64,000 nt of DNA from Tetramitus jugosus (GCA_937625935.1 OW569352.1:62001-126000), one strand, 5' to 3'. Shown: positions 25,827 to 39,580, numbered from the stretch's first letter. A program made the numbers and translations. Notes: generated by a model from the sequence alone, not told the origin.

Positions 25827-27626
25827 ATGATGTTGCGCCAAGCTTCCAAGCTCCAAAAGTGTGTCAAGCACACTGCAATCAAGGCCATCTCAGTCAACAC
25901 TTCTGTTGCAGCTACCAACAACAGCAACAATAGACTTTTCTCCACTTCTTCCATTGTTGAACAAGCTCAACAGCGCATTCTTTCTCCACCAGAGAAGCTT
26001 AAGGTTTGTTGTCATGAAATCTCAAAAAAAAAATTTTTTTACCATGGAAAAAAAACTTGATCACACGAAAGCTAACAACAACATTATCTTTTTTTTTCTG
26101 AATAGCTCTTGCAACAAAGAGTGGACAAGATTAAGCAAGAAGCAAAGCTAGGTGGTGGTCAAAATCGTCTCGATAAGCAACATGAGAAGGGTAAGCTCAC
26201 TGCTAGAGAACGTATTGAGTTGTTGCTTGATGAGGGCAGTTTCAGAGAGTATGACATGTTTGTGAGACACAGATGCACTGATTTTGGTATGGAACAGCAG
26301 AGCTTTGCTGGTGATGGTGTCGTTACTGGTCACGGAACCATCTATGGTCGTCTCGTCTTTGTCTTCTCACAGGACTTTACTGTTGTTGGTGGTAGTTTGT
26401 CAGAGACACATGCTCAAAAGATTTGCAAGATTATGGACAAGGCTTTGCAAGTCGGTGCACCAGTCATTGGTATCAATGACTCTGGTGGTGCTCGTATTCA
26501 AGAAGGTGTTGGTTCATTGGCCGGTTATGCTGAAGTCTTTCAGAGAAATGTGAACGCATCTGGTGTCGTTCCACAAATTTCATTGATTATGGGACCTTGT
26601 GCCGGTGGTGCAGTGTACAGTCCTGCCATGACTGATTTCATCTTTATGGTCAAGAACACTTCTCACATGTTTGTGACGGGACCTGATGTCGTCAAGACTG
26701 TGACCAGAGAAGATGTGACCATGAACGAGTTGGGAGGAAGTGCTACCCATACTCAAAAGTCTGGTGTGGCTCATTTGGCATTTGAGAATGATATTGATTG
26801 TTTGATCAGAACCAGAGAATTCCTCAACTTTTTGCCATTGTCCAACAAGGACAAGGCACCAGTGATTGAGAATGTGGATCCAAGAACAAGAAGCGACGAG
26901 TCATTGGACTTTATTATTCCACCTGATTCCAATACACCATACGATATGAAGAATGTGATCCGACCAATTATTGATGAGGGTAACTTCTTTGAGATTATGC
27001 CTGATTTCGCAAAGAACATTCTGACTGGATTTGCAAGAATGGAGGGACAAACTGTTGCTATTATTGCCAACCAGCCATGCGAGTCTGCTGGTGTCTTGGA
27101 TATTGACTCCAGTGTCAAGGCTGCTAGATTTGTTCGTTTTGCAAATGCATTCAACATTCCTATTCTCACCTTTGTTGATGTTCCTGGATTCTTGCCTGGA
27201 ACTAAGCAAGAGTACGGTGGTATCATCAGACACGGTGCTAAGCTATTGTTTGCTTATGCTGAAGCCACTGTTCCAAAGATTACTATTATCACTAGAAAGG
27301 CCTATGGTGGTGCCTATGATGTCATGTCCTCCAAGCACTTGAGAGGAGATTGCAACTATGCATGGCCAACTGCCGAAATTGCTGTGATGGGTAAGGAAGG
27401 TGCTGTCAAGATTTTGAAGAACTCCATGGGACCAGGTACCATCCAAGAAAAGGAACAAGAGTACGCCGACAAGTTTGCCACTCCATTCAGAGCAGCTGAG
27501 AGAGGATTCTTGGACGATGTTATCGTACCAAGCACCACCAGACAGAGAATCTGTGAGGACTTGGAGATTTTGAAGACAAAGGAGCTCTCTAACCCTCAAA
27601 AGAAGTTGTCCAACATTCCTCTCTAA
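25827..27626 (+). CDS. PCCB: Propionyl-CoA carboxylase beta chain, mitochondrial, two exons
   Basis: Exons are 25827-26003 and 26106-27626, giving 565 residues. The 102-nt intron (GTTTGT ... CTGAATAG) is phase 0 and joins EKLK to [10 protein letters not shown]. The product is the carboxyltransferase subunit that moves CO2 from biotin to propionyl-CoA, feeding propionate, branched amino acids and odd-chain fat into methylmalonyl-CoA. Residues 1-55 form an Arg/Ser-rich mitochondrial presequence. Landmarks are [63 protein letters not shown] and [11 protein letters not shown], the two oxyanion-hole regions. Acetyl- or methylcrotonyl-CoA specificity is less likely given overall similarity to PCCB. 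Confidence 0.95.
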
Positions 27627-27733
27627 AGTACGACTGTCGATACTTATTAAAGAATAATGGATTTGTTCAGTGTGTACAAAGAGTGTTTACAAGTGTTTAC
27701 CTCCTGGAAAAAACAATTTTAGTGTTCCATTCT

Positions 27734-28645
27734 TTACAACAAGAACCAAGTCACAATGACGCAAAAGGCAATGAAAAACGATAGAGCCACCATATCTCTC
27801 TGCCTCTTTTGTTGAATACGAACAATCATTCCATCAATCACTGGAAAACGTGCTCTCATGCCACCTAGTTTAGCATTTGCACCAGAGATGAGCATTCTCT
27901 GATAGGACATGTTGCCTCGAATTTCATGTGCTTGATCAAGCAAACGACTCGCAGAGTCATCAATACTCAAAATGGCATCACCATCAGCAGTTGTCCGATT
28001 CAATCGATCCAACTCACTCATGCCACCATCATTATTACCACTGCCATTATTACTATTATTATTATTGATGGGTGAGTAGAGCATGTTTGATCGTTGAACA
28101 CTCATTCTCCATTTTTGTAATTCTCTCTGCATGTCGTTCATTGTTTGACCGTGTTGATGAATTTGATCTCTCATGTGCACTGGCAGTTCAATCATTTCAT
28201 CACTACTACTACTACTACTACTACTGTTACTATTGTCATGAAGTAATCTCTTCTTTTCTGATGCGTCATCATCACTATCATCATCATCACTTGATGATCC
28301 ATTCATACTATTCTTCTGTTGTTGTTGTTGTTGTTGATTCACATGATTCATTCGATGATTCAACGACACGAGTTCATTCAACAATTGTTGAGCTTCCTTG
28401 TCCAGTGTCTGTATCCGATCCAATAATTTTTGACGTTCATTTGTATTGTGACTATGATTGTGATGCTGATGATGATAATGAGTGGTATTATGAGTGTGAT
28501 GGTTGTTGGTCTCTAGGTGATTCAACTTGTGAACGAGTCGAGACAATTGATCCAATTTTTGATTGAGTAAATGTTCTTTTTTGGAGGCGTCCTTGTTCAA
28601 TTCTTGAAGAGGAACGAGTTTTCTGCTTGGAATACTCTTGAGCAT
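27734..28645 (-). CDS. GOS1: Golgi Qb-SNARE, Gos28/GOS1 type
   Basis: This 303-residue tail-anchored SNARE acts in ER-Golgi and intra-Golgi vesicle fusion. The C-terminal 90 residues carry the SNARE helix (DDSASRLLDQAHEIRGNMSY ... AKLGGMRARFPVIDGMI). The ionic-layer Gln region and a single membrane anchor (ALSFFIAFCVIVTWFLL) follow, as in Gos28. The middle is expanded by low-complexity tracts: a Gln run from a CAA repeat, a Ser run from an AGT repeat, His and Asn runs, and an Asp/Ser stretch. The gene is convergent with the carboxylase gene, 107 bp apart. Confidence 0.85.
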   Translation of the reverse strand: MLKSIPSRKLVPLQELNKDASKKEHLLNQKLDQLSRLVHKLNHLETNNHHTHNTTHYHHQHHNHSHNTNERQKLLDRIQTLDKEAQQLLNELVSLNHRMNHVNQQQQQQQKNSMNGSSSDDDDSDDDASEKKRLLHDNSNSSSSSSSSDEMIELPVHMRDQIHQHGQTMNDMQRELQKWRMSVQRSNMLYSPINNNNSNNGSGNNDGGMSELDRLNRTTADGDAILSIDDSASRLLDQAHEIRGNMSYQRMLISGANAKLGGMRARFPVIDGMIVRIQQKRQRDMVALSFFIAFCVIVTWFLL

Positions 28646-28760
28646 TTATTTGTTGTTGTTGTTTGTTTTATTTGCTATTGTTGTTGTTGTTCTTTTGATT
28701 TGTTCGCTATTGTTGTTGTTTTTTTGGGATGTAAAAAAAACAGTCAGCATCCACACAGAG

Positions 28761-31700
28761 TTAGGAGGTGAATACATCATCGGCAAGCTTGTCCAGGTCA
28801 ATGCCCTGTGGAACGAAACGAATCATCGTGTAAAGAGTGCGGATATCATGGGTGGTGAGAGAGGCAGCCAAAAAATTACGTACGTCTGTCCAACTCGACA
28901 GAGAGCACTTGGAGGCGAGAGAGTTCAGTACAGCTTTCATATCCTGGGCAGACATGATTGGTCGTACGTTCTTACTAATGAAGAGCATCAGGTCATCAAA
29001 CGATAGAAGAGCAGAGGATTTCTCGAGATGAGGAGCTGCGTTCAGGAATTGAGACACCTCATTTTCATTTTGAAACTTCATTCCTAATGCTCGAAGTAAT
29101 TTGGACAACTTCTCGTAGTGGATGTGAGTAGTTTCGTCTGTTGTTCTATTATTCTTCGCAAAATGCATAAATGTAGATTTCACTACATCGACTATGTCCT
29201 TTGGAACATTGTACTTTTGTTGAATGTCCCTTCTTTCTCGTTCTTCACGGTCAAGTTCTGAACTCCTCTTCTTCATCTCATTCTGTATATCATGCCACTG
29301 ATCCTTCATCTCGTCCCATCCAATAATACCATACAACTCGACTGCATCTCGAATGAAACTCTCTCGATTATCATTCCTTTCTCTATTTAACGAGACTTGC
29401 CGATGTTCGTCACAGATAGATGAATAATTAGCCTTTATAGAAGTAACGTACTCCATCCTCATGGATTGCACCGATTCTTCTAACAATTGAATGATTTCAG
29501 AGGAATCGATAATCTTTGTTTTCTCAGGTAACAGGAGCACGAGGTTTTGTTCGAACCAGAACTGAAGGTTGTTAAATTTACTCACATATTCACCAGCATA
29601 TGATGAGTGTTGATCATACAGAGTTTGCATACATTGGTGTTCATTTTGGAGTTTAGTTTTCAATCTCTCTAAATTCTCCAACTTTTCTTTCAGCGAGAAC
29701 TTTGTTAGGGTTGTGAATGTGACATCTGATAAAGTTTCATCTTTCTCCTCTTCTAATTTGTGTATCACATCCTCAAGTAAATCTCTTACAGTGCTCGATC
29801 GAGATTCTATCATTTCCATCTCGAGAATACAATTGAGTAAATCAACCTTCTTCTGTTTCAATGATTTGAGATTATGGTTGTCATTTTGAATTTCAGAGAA
29901 TTTGTCTTCCACACTTTTGATATCAGATAATAGGGAGTCAAGGAGAGTATCTACATTCTCCAAATCACACGCTTGTTTTTGGAGAGATGATTCATACGCT
30001 TGATGAGCTACAACCGATTCGAACGTTGAATCTACTGAGGGAAGATCGAGCATTTTGTTGAGTACTTGTTTTCTCAAACGAGAGAGCTCTTCAACGTAAT
30101 TCTTTTCCTTCTCGACAGTAATGTACTTGGTTGCCCTTTCTTCATAATATTCATGTTGGATATGAAGAATTTTCAGATCCAACAGGGATAGCTGGGAATC
30201 ATAGTAAGAATTGACTTCGAATATCTGATCCATCGTACTTAGTGCGTCTTTATACCATGAAGTAAGTTCTTCTCGTTCTATGTTCAATGGTCTGATAGTT
30301 GAATTGAGGTTATTGGCTAGCAGCTGTTGTCTTACTCGATCGATTCTGTCAAGGGTATTCAAGCATTGCTGCCAAACATCTTCTATCTTATGTTTCATAT
30401 CGAGCTCAAGACCACGATCAATTACTTTCTGTACCCTTTCCAAATACAACAGGGAGAGCGAGGAGAATTTCTTGCACAGCGCAACAGTTTGAACACTCAA
30501 AGATAACGCACACCTATATTTTTCAGGAAGAGATATTCCACTCTTCAATGTATGCACTATGTATGCTCTTCCAACAGTTGAGGTAATTTCAATTTCATCA
30601 TCACTTACACTTACTTCATCATCCATATTATCTAGTTTTGTCTGGACTGCCCCCAGTTCTCCAATTAATGTCTCTGACCACTCCTCATATTCAGAAGAGA
30701 TCATCGAAAGGGAATGAATAGATATGCTTGCAGAGTCTGATTCTTGCTGTAGGTTTTCAATAATAGATTTGAACCTTTCAGCTAAATTATTGAGACAAAT
30801 CATCAATGATTTAGACACTGTATCGTCAAGAGTATCTTCGAATCGCTGGTGTATATTGCGAAGTGCTGGTATCACATCTTGAGAGTATAAAATATCCATG
30901 TCAGATAAAAATTTCTTTGCTGGCGAACTATTATCAAGTAATTCTACAATTCTTTTGGTTAATGTGTTGAACAATTGTTCATAATCTCGACAAAGGAGGG
31001 AGTAGATTTCCTGAAGTCGAATCTCATCACGATTTCTCTCGATAGGGAGCTTGTTAAGTTTTTCAATAAAGGTCTTTTGTTTTGTCGCATCCAGATGATG
31101 AACTAACTCTTGCAAGAAGTTTTTCTCTTTCTCCACTAAAGGTTTTGATTTCATTGTTTCGAATGCATCATTTATCCTTTCTGAAATAGCGACCATGGAT
31201 CCCTTATCGTATGAATCCTCAATAAAACGTCCCAATTGGTGAGTCAAACACTTCACTACTTGTGCCATTGTTTGGTCAAGTTCCAACCATCTCGTTTGTA
31301 AGATTTCATCGCTTGTCAAATTGTTGTTGAACAAGTGATCTTTAAGTTTTTGATTGGACGATAATTCTTGCTTGAAAATAGAAAATGTGACAATATTATC
31401 GACCATAGTCGAGAAGGTTACATTGTCTTTCGAAAGTCTATCAACCAGTTTTGAGAGGTCCGTCAGAGAAGAGCAGACCCAGCGATCCAAATACAACTCC
31501 GAGAAGAAATCATCTATATTTTCCACTCTCGATATGATTACACTCAATTCGTGGTACTTTGTTTTGTTTTCTATCGCTAAATTCTGCAGTTTCTTTCCTA
31601 ATTCTTGGAAAGAACTTAGAAAAGTGCTCATTGATGATTTAACTGCTTTCTTGAAAGTAATCTGTTGCAGAAAATCGTAAAGTGCGATGAGTGTTCTAAG

Positions 31701-34700
31701 TTCAGTTTCGAGCTGGTAATATTCCTGATTCATGTGCTGCAAATTTTTGCTTTCAGAATTGAGGTTGGAAACCATCTCACTCAGCCCTTTGACCTTTCGA
31801 TTCAAGGATAAGAAAAGATTGGAATATCTATCTTTAATTCTCTCTAAATCAACTTGAGACGACCCTACATGAGTTAAATGCTCATTGGCAGAGGAGGTAG
31901 CCTTTTCCAACAAAATCAAATCTCCATTCAGAAAATTTGAGATGTCTAATAAGAAGGAGTCCCATTCACTCGGAAGTAAAACGCATTGCTCTATCATCGA
32001 AGTTCTGAGAGAAAGAAGAAATTGGTACTTAGTTTGGGACTTTGGGATATCTACTCTCAACTTTTCAATTCTATTCAATTGGATCTCTGAATCATTAGGA
32101 GAGTTGCTCGAGAGAAGAGCAAACAGAGAAGAAATTTCTCCTCTTATCCATGAAGATAAGCTCACAGCACTATCAAACCATTGGCTCCTAATGGCGAGAA
32201 CATATTGAAATTGCTCAAGCAAGGCAGCATATTTAGTGTGTTTCTTTTTCATATATCTATCCATCTTGTCAATTCTTTTCTTCAAATCACTAGGTGTTGT
32301 TAAATCAAATTTGAGAGATATCCCCATTGATGTAAGTTTAGTCCAAGTTAGGGTCAGTTGTTTCAAGAGTAATGAGATTTGGACTCTCTGAGAAAAATAG
32401 AGATCGCACGACCATCGAGATGAGCAGATATTATCAACTGACTCATGGGATGTTTTGTGGCGTGAGTCTTCGTACCTTTGGGTCCATAAACTGATTGTTT
32501 GGAACAATGCAGAATATGTGGAAGAGAGTACTTCATACTTTTTTAGAATATCAAATTCTTGTCCCACAAAGGTAAATGTCACATCGACGTTCTTCAGAGT
32601 TGTGATGATAAGATCCTCCAACTGTTCCTCCTCTTGAACAATCTCTATATCGTCAAAAGATTCTAAGAGAGAAGAATATTGCGACAAGATTCTCAAGATA
32701 TGACTATTGTGAACACTGATTTGCTCCAATTTCTCTTCTGCTTCTCGGGCAGTATTAGACTCTTTCCTTAGGATATTAACTCGATTTGTGATGAGCTGTA
32801 GTTCTCCACAATACTCAACAAAATTTGATTCTAACAGTTTCTTCTTTTCTTCTGTTTCTTTTTCCTCTTCCTTCATATCTTTCGCTCTCTTAATAAACCG
32901 ATCAACGAGAAACAATGTACAATTCCAGTGATTTTCTATCAATTCAGAGTATACCTCTCCTCCAATTCTTTGAATAAAATCAACGAGAAGTTGAATTTCT
33001 ACTTTGGTTTCAGCTTGAAAAGATGAAAGGACAATCTCCATTGCTTCAGAGGATGAATTTGTTAAATGGCTGCACAACTGCTGTCGAATATCAGAATTTA
33101 GGATAATGAATTTTGCTATGGTATCTATCAACTGATCTCGTTGTTCTGTTGAACGATTCAACACATCAGACACCTCTGATACCATTTCTTCAATCTCCAA
33201 CAGAGTGTTGGACATGGTTTTCCAAAGATGGGATATCTTTTGTTGATACTGAGTTAAAGAAGGATCTGGATTGGATATTTGATGATATATTTGCTTCATG
33301 TTTTCGAATGTAATGAGCATTGACTCCTTCTGATTCGCGATGGATTTCAATTTCTCTTTGGTTAGGCAAAGTCTTGCTCGATTGTTCACTTTTGTAGCGA
33401 GCACAGAATTTAATTGATTGATACTCGAGTGTAACCATTCTTCTAGATTGTGAGAAGATATTTGTTGTATTTGATTCTTTCTCTCCTCATTGATTAAGAG
33501 TTCTTCCATTTGCTCTTCAATCATTCGAATGATTTGTCTACTCTGTTTTAACCACCTTATCCATTTTATCTCCACAGATCGAATTACTTCTTCGAGCTCT
33601 GTCCAGGTATTTTCTGATGACAAAGAGAGTTCAATATACAAACTAATAATTCTGACAAGATGGTTATACTGACCAATTTCATCATGAATTAACCTAGAGA
33701 TTTGTTCAAGAGTTTGCTCAGCACCTAGAATTTCGGAGATACATTGAACACGACCTTCAATGTGGCTTCCTTGATCGATCCATCTCGAAACATTTCTGAG
33801 TAACTCAACAATCTGCTTTGTTAGTTGTTTCTCTCGGTGGTGATCTGAGACTTGTTCGCGAGCCGGGCAAGGCAAGCATCTTTTAATTTTCCTTTTAAGA
33901 AGGGAAACAGGAAATACTTGGAGGGCCCTACCGGAGAGTTGGTGATCTATTTCTTCCAAGAATTGTGTCATTTTCGAGATAGATTCTTCCGCATCCGAAT
34001 GGATATTGATTTTCTCTCGGACACAATTATTCACTTGATCGAAGAGAACCAATGCTGCTTGTGCATAACTACTAGACAGTGATTTAAGATCTGTTTCTGT
34101 TCGGAGTAGAGATTCGAGCTCCGACATGATCCTACCATATTCTTGATTAAAATTATTAAGTAACTCTCTGAAATCACCCAAATGATTCTTAATTGACGAA
34201 GAAAGTATCCTCACCAACTCGCAGGAAGATTTGGGAGGAAATGTCCTGGAAACTACTTGTGCTGATAGGATTGAATGTTCTTTCAATGCCCGACAATCAT
34301 CCAATAGTGAGGTTAATATGCTGATTGGTGTTCTTCCATACAATTCTACTCCCCGCTGAACCTTGTTATTCTTCAATATTTCGTTGAGAGTTTTCATTCT
34401 TTCTATTTCGAAAGTAATACTCTGATCATAAATGAAGGAATCCTGATAATCTGCTTCAATATCGACGATAAGAACAGACAATAAGTGAAGTGTAGAGTAC
34501 GCATCGCTAACCAGAATTAGAATCCCCTGTTTATCAGGTTGATCGGGCAACGAATCTACTATTCCTTCGATTAGTTTTGTCTCCTGTTTTCGATGTTCAA
34601 CAAGTCGATGGCATTTCATTAAATCATCTACTGATTGGGCATTTTGAATGCAAGATTCAATTTCCTTTACTTTCGAAATCCAATCATGAATGAAAGTATG

Positions 34701-37700
34701 TTGCTCAGCAATCCATTTTAGTTGATCGGTCGAAAATGCTCGTTTTCTCATTTTCACTGATTGAACGGTATCCCGTTGCTCGAGGAGTTCAATCACATGT
34801 TGTTGTAGCCCTCTAAGAAATGCAACACCATACTCGATATTCTGAAAGTCTACATTCCGCTCAATACTTAGTCTCTCTAGCTCCTTCAATTGTTTCTCAA
34901 TTGATTCCAATTCGGACGAATATGCAGACTCTCCGTTCTGGATGACTATCTTTTCTCGTAGCTCCTCAATCTTGAGTAAAATTGAATTAGCGAATTCATT
35001 GTATTTTGATTCAAGCACTTGATCCTCTTTTGTTCTAACAACATCTCTTTTGATAGTTGTCAGACAATCCTTGACAAAATCTTTGGCTAATTCGATTTGT
35101 TCTATTATAGTTTTTACCACTCTAAAATCCTCGGCCCCACAATTCGTGGAATTGAAGAGAAGAGAGAAGGAGGAAAAGAATCCAATGGTTGACTGAAGAT
35201 CAGCTAGGTGAGTAAAAAGTTTCACTAAACTAATCTCCTTATGAGAGAAAATATCCTCTATGACCTTTTTGCGTTGAACGATCACTTCTACTTTCATTCT
35301 AAATCTATCAACAAGGCTCTTAATATCTGGAGACACAACTAAACGATCAATACAACACTCATCAATTAAACTGCTCGCTCGTTGGTGAAGTCCATTTAGC
35401 AAAGAATTCCAATAATCAGATATTGACTTTCCTTCCTCAGATTGGAACCGCGAGAAGTACCTGTATTCTATTAAATCAGGCGCACATGCCGATATCTCTG
35501 AGGAACAATCAATGATTTGTTGAAGATTATGGAATCTTGGGATAGAGTTCTCCTGTTTCAACACACACTCTTTAACAGAGTTCTGAAGTTGAGTCATTTG
35601 TTTCGGGGTTCTTACTAAGGTATCATCTCTTCTGACCGAACACCATATCCGCAGATACTTGGAAAAATACTCAGAAAACGATTCTAGAAAACGGTGTATG
35701 TCGACTGAATTGCTCCAAGTGTCTGGCGATATCAGATTGATGAAATCTGCGAACAATGATACCCGATCAACAAACACATTCTCTTTCATCATTGAATCGA
35801 CATGTAGCTGAGAATTAGGTGATGCTGAAAAACTCTCTGCCACAAGATCCACTAGACATTGAAGTTTCTGAACTTCTTTCTCGCTCAGTGATGAAGAATT
35901 GACTCTTTCCCTTACGAGCAGACAAACAATGTGTATTATATTTGATATCGACTCCCAATGATTCATGATGGCTTCGTAAGTAAAGATTGTAAACTGTTCG
36001 TCATTGTTTCTTTGTTCGTATTGGGTGGATATTTCTGTTTTTAGACTTTCCAGTACTTCAAGATCGGAGGTCAACTCTCGAACAATCGAATCTCCCTCTG
36101 TCGAACTGTCTGCAATAAACTTGAGTCTCTCCAATGTTCTCGTTACTCGAAACACTATCGCCATCAACTTCTTAATCGATTCATTGCGCTCAAGAAAGAT
36201 CATGTCAGTTTCATCGATTAAGGACTCTTTCTTCATCACAAGAAGTTTCAAATCGTTATAAAACCGCTCAAGATCAGTCGCCGAAGGAAGATTAGGATCA
36301 TCACTATGTAATTCGGTCATTTGCTTCTCTATCTCTTTCAGTATTTTCAAAGTAGATTCTTTTAAAGACAAATCCTCTCGGACAGTTGGCAGGATGGCGT
36401 TAATGTATGGTGGATCAATAGCACTAGAGCTGAGTAAAACCATTGAATAAGCAATCGACAATCCTAATTCATCAGCTAACAGTCGGTACTTTACTCTCAA
36501 CGCTTCACTTTCAATGTGCTTCGTCATCGCTTCTGCAAGTCTAGCCTGTTGTTGACTAGTGGACATGACAAGATGGGATAATGACCTTTCTAAATTATGA
36601 ATCTCATAACTAATCGTTTTCTTCTGGTGAACGCGATTGTACATTAGTTTTAAATTACTTAACCTCGCTTTGACTTGTGAGGTGGTAATTGATATAGACA
36701 CTGTCATATCGTGTCTCTCCTGAATGTCTTGTAAGGAATTATTGTCGTCGATGGAATTTATCTCAACTAACCCACTGGCCAACTTCTGAATGTGCTCCTG
36801 TATCACTGAATATTGGGTCTGATAGGACAACGATAGGTAGGTTTGGAACATAATCATCGCAGAGGCTGTGACAAGATTTGCATTGAATTTCATTTCATGA
36901 GGCAAAAGAAACCCGAAAGAGTTGAGCAGTCGCGGAAGAGAAAGATGTCCTGGAGGCTCATAGGGGTCGAACTTATTCCTGCACATGGTTAATATCCTCA
37001 AATTATGGTCACACTCAAATAATCGAACGACCATCTGAACAACTCTCAGTTTCTCTTTTCGATACTTTTGAAATTGTCGAATCAATCTTTCTACATCGTC
37101 ATCTGACTGAGGTTTTGAGGACTCGACTCCTTTCAAAAAAATTTCAAACCGTTTCATCGTATCTGATATTGTCATGGAAACATCATAATATTCTTGTTGA
37201 AGGCTCATATAAAACACCTTTCGTCGAATGCCAGCAGCCACCTCTCGCGACTCGAAAGTTGACTAGTATGTCGATATGTATTAGAACAGGATCATAGTAA
37301 TCTAGAAGTACAAGTTGTTGTATCTTACCGATGAGATGTGAGCAATCTCCACAAACAACATGGATAAAAAGAGTAGTATGGTGCTTCTATTGATGTTAAA
37401 ATTTTGAATTATGTGACTGATATTGAACTGATGGAATGAAACTTCAAATGCTTGTTTCAGGTTGGATTGGGGATCATGCTATTGTTTGAGTCAGTACACA
37501 ACTTTCTCGCTTAACATTTGAAATAGGGCGTATACATACCCTGTGAACAGAGTTAAGGTCAATATGTTCTGGAGAGTAGGAATGTAGAATATAGCAAAAA
37601 GCAACACCACTATAAAATCCCTCGTCAAAATCAATTTTCTCTGCAGCACCACCCGGATACACAGAAATACAATCCTTACACCAAGCTGATAAAGCATCTT

Positions 37701-38325
37701 CTCCCACCTGATCCTTCCATTTGATCAAATCAGCTTCAAGCACAAACTTTTGGAACAAGAGAGAAAATAGATCATTCACAGTATCTATGTCAGTCATTAA
37801 ACTTTCCGCTGAAACATCTAGATCATCAATGTCCAAGCTAAACTCCTCTCGTAGAATATTCAATAACAAGTTCAAGTTCTGAATCATTTGAATCTCATAC
37901 ATTACATCTTTCTTGAGCAGTGCTACATAGGTATCTTTCTTCTGTTTCAATAAGATTTCCATAAGATATCCTAGAAATATTCCCTCTGAAACTTGGTCGA
38001 AAGGAAAAGAGAGCCTTTTCAGCACTGCTTTTGCAGTATCATGAACAATGATGTCGCTGGTAGCTTGAAATTTCGAGTGCTTTGTTTCTTGTTCCTCAGC
38101 CAACTCTTCTAAAATCTCTTTTTCATACATTGACTCAAGAACAGATGATGAATAACCCTTTGCATAACGTTCCTCTAACTTTTTTGCTTTTAACAGATAG
38201 AGGTAAAGCAAAGGTTCCTTTTCTTCTGATATTGAATCCAGGGAGTACTCGCGAAGTAACAACCAATGGGCCCACTTCTCAAAAGCTCTGCAGTCGTCAA
38301 TCTCCTTGGAGTTTCTTTCAGCCAT
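28761..38325 (-). CDS. Giant tandem-CH, coiled-coil, EF-hand-like cytoskeletal protein (spectrin/alpha-actinin superfamily), three exons
   Basis: Exon 1 is 38325-37540, exon 2 is 37478-37329 and exon 3 is 37262-28761, together 3,145 residues. Introns GTATGT...ACAATAG (61 nt) and GTAAGA...ATACTAG (66 nt, with CTAATAC branch-like) are both phase 0. Exon 1 has CH1 (about residues 110-195, IQNLNLLLNIL) and most of CH2 (ALSAWCKDCISVYPG, YSGVAFCYILHSYSPEHIDL). Exon 2 supplies the missing end of CH2 (DPQSNLKQAFEVS, LFLSMLFVEI). Two CH domains bind F-actin. Some 2,600 residues of charged helical sequence follow, spectrin-repeat-like but not clearly periodic by eye. The last 150 residues form a Ca-insensitive EF-hand-like domain (VVKSTFMHFAKN, LSKLLRALGMKF, LSFDDLMLFIS). 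It likely crosslinks or tethers actin. Confidence 0.9.
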
Positions 38326-38542
38326 GTTCAGTTCCCAACAGGTGCACTCTTGATCTCTTCAAACAAGATTTCAAACGCAAGAACATAAAAGTCTTTTTTG
38401 TTTGGCGCCTTAGGAAACGGCTGTTTACTGTTGTTGTGCTCTGTTGTTTCAAATTTTTGACACTGTTTTGCCTAGATGCGTTGATCACGCATGGTCCACA
38501 TGTTGGAGACCCAAACTCAACCCAAAACCGAAGATTGACCTC

Positions 38543-39580
38543 TTAGTCCTCATTCTGTACATAGCGATACTCTTTAGCAAATTTTTGGAATAAGAGTCCA
38601 AAATAGCGGTCAACCCTCTCCAGTGAGCCAAACCGCTCTTGGTCAATCTTGGAAGCGCGTATCTTGCTGTTATACTCCTCTGCACCATTGTACACTAATC
38701 GAACGGACACAAAATCGAGAGGAACCATATCTACACTGTACATGTTGAACCGTCGTTGGAATGTAAAAATAACGGACCAACGGAACAAGAACCATTGGAG
38801 TAGTTGGTGTTCCTGCTCCATTTTGTGCATGACTCTCTCACCTCGATTGTGGGTCACAGTTACCGTTTGTTTCGTCCATTCGTCCTGGGCTGGCTCATCC
38901 TTGACCTGTATATTGATTAGCCAATCCTTGTCCTTGTACTCTTTTTGACACTTGTTCTGTATCATTTGTTTCAGAAAAATGACAGATTGAGCAATGGCAC
39001 TCTGATTGCAAGCTCTAAGCACCTGAAACAGCGCATGATCCTCCGTAAACGTATCAATAATCACTCTCTGTAACCACTCGTGGTTCTCAACATCATTTTG
39101 ATGACAATTCTCAAAAAACGACTTCATTATTCTCTTCTTGTCTCCATAGAAAGCGTCACCATGATCACTCATCACAACAGGAGCAACAACAGACAGAGAA
39201 GAACTCGAGCAATGTTGTGTTGGCGGCACTGCTACAATGGGTTGTGATAGCTGTGTCGATACTATTTGCTTCCTGTTGTTGGCTCCCACAGGCGTTAAGC
39301 TATCATACAGCAGACCAATAATTTCCTGTAATCGATCACCTAGTTCGCTCAATTGCGGAGAAATTTTTTGTCCGTTGATCGTCATTTTACCCATGAGTCG
39401 CGGAAGGTCCTTGCCCACGGGCATCATACTCGCATTGTTTTGAACAATGACATTAAAAGTGGCAATGGCAGCTTTTTGAAAGGTAAACGGTGGTGGAGCA
39501 TCTTCGTCTCTATCCGAGTCCAACAGAAGATGTTCCTTGCTGCTGTTGGAGCTCCACTTTTGAAATGGACTGCATGACAT
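38543..39580 (-). CDS. Uncharacterised protein
   Basis: This 345-residue soluble protein has no signal peptide or membrane segment. Residues 1-30 are polar. Residues 35-95 may form helices (KAAIATFNVIVQNN, LSELGDRLQEIIGLLYDSL). A 40-residue polar linker follows, then a larger folded part with two Trp-rich segments: HEWLQRVIIDTFTEDHALF, and QLLQWFLFRWSVIFTFQRRF. The C-terminal strand-like piece is DMVPLDFVSVRLVYN. I do not recognise the family. It lies 217 bp downstream of the CH-domain giant's start on the same strand, which need not imply linked function. Confidence 0.75.
   Translation of the reverse strand: MSCSPFQKWSSNSSKEHLLLDSDRDEDAPPPFTFQKAAIATFNVIVQNNASMMPVGKDLPRLMGKMTINGQKISPQLSELGDRLQEIIGLLYDSLTPVGANNRKQIVSTQLSQPIVAVPPTQHCSSSSLSVVAPVVMSDHGDAFYGDKKRIMKSFFENCHQNDVENHEWLQRVIIDTFTEDHALFQVLRACNQSAIAQSVIFLKQMIQNKCQKEYKDKDWLINIQVKDEPAQDEWTKQTVTVTHNRGERVMHKMEQEHQLLQWFLFRWSVIFTFQRRFNMYSVDMVPLDFVSVRLVYNGAEEYNSKIRASKIDQERFGSLERVDRYFGLLFQKFAKEYRYVQNED

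Noticed and set aside
28190-28340. Trinucleotide runs (CTA, TTG, CAT) as a satellite or CRISPR-like repeat
   Set aside because: They are simple repeats coding for Ser, Gln and Asp tracts inside the SNARE gene; no spacer structure exists, and no CRISPR array is present anywhere in the window.
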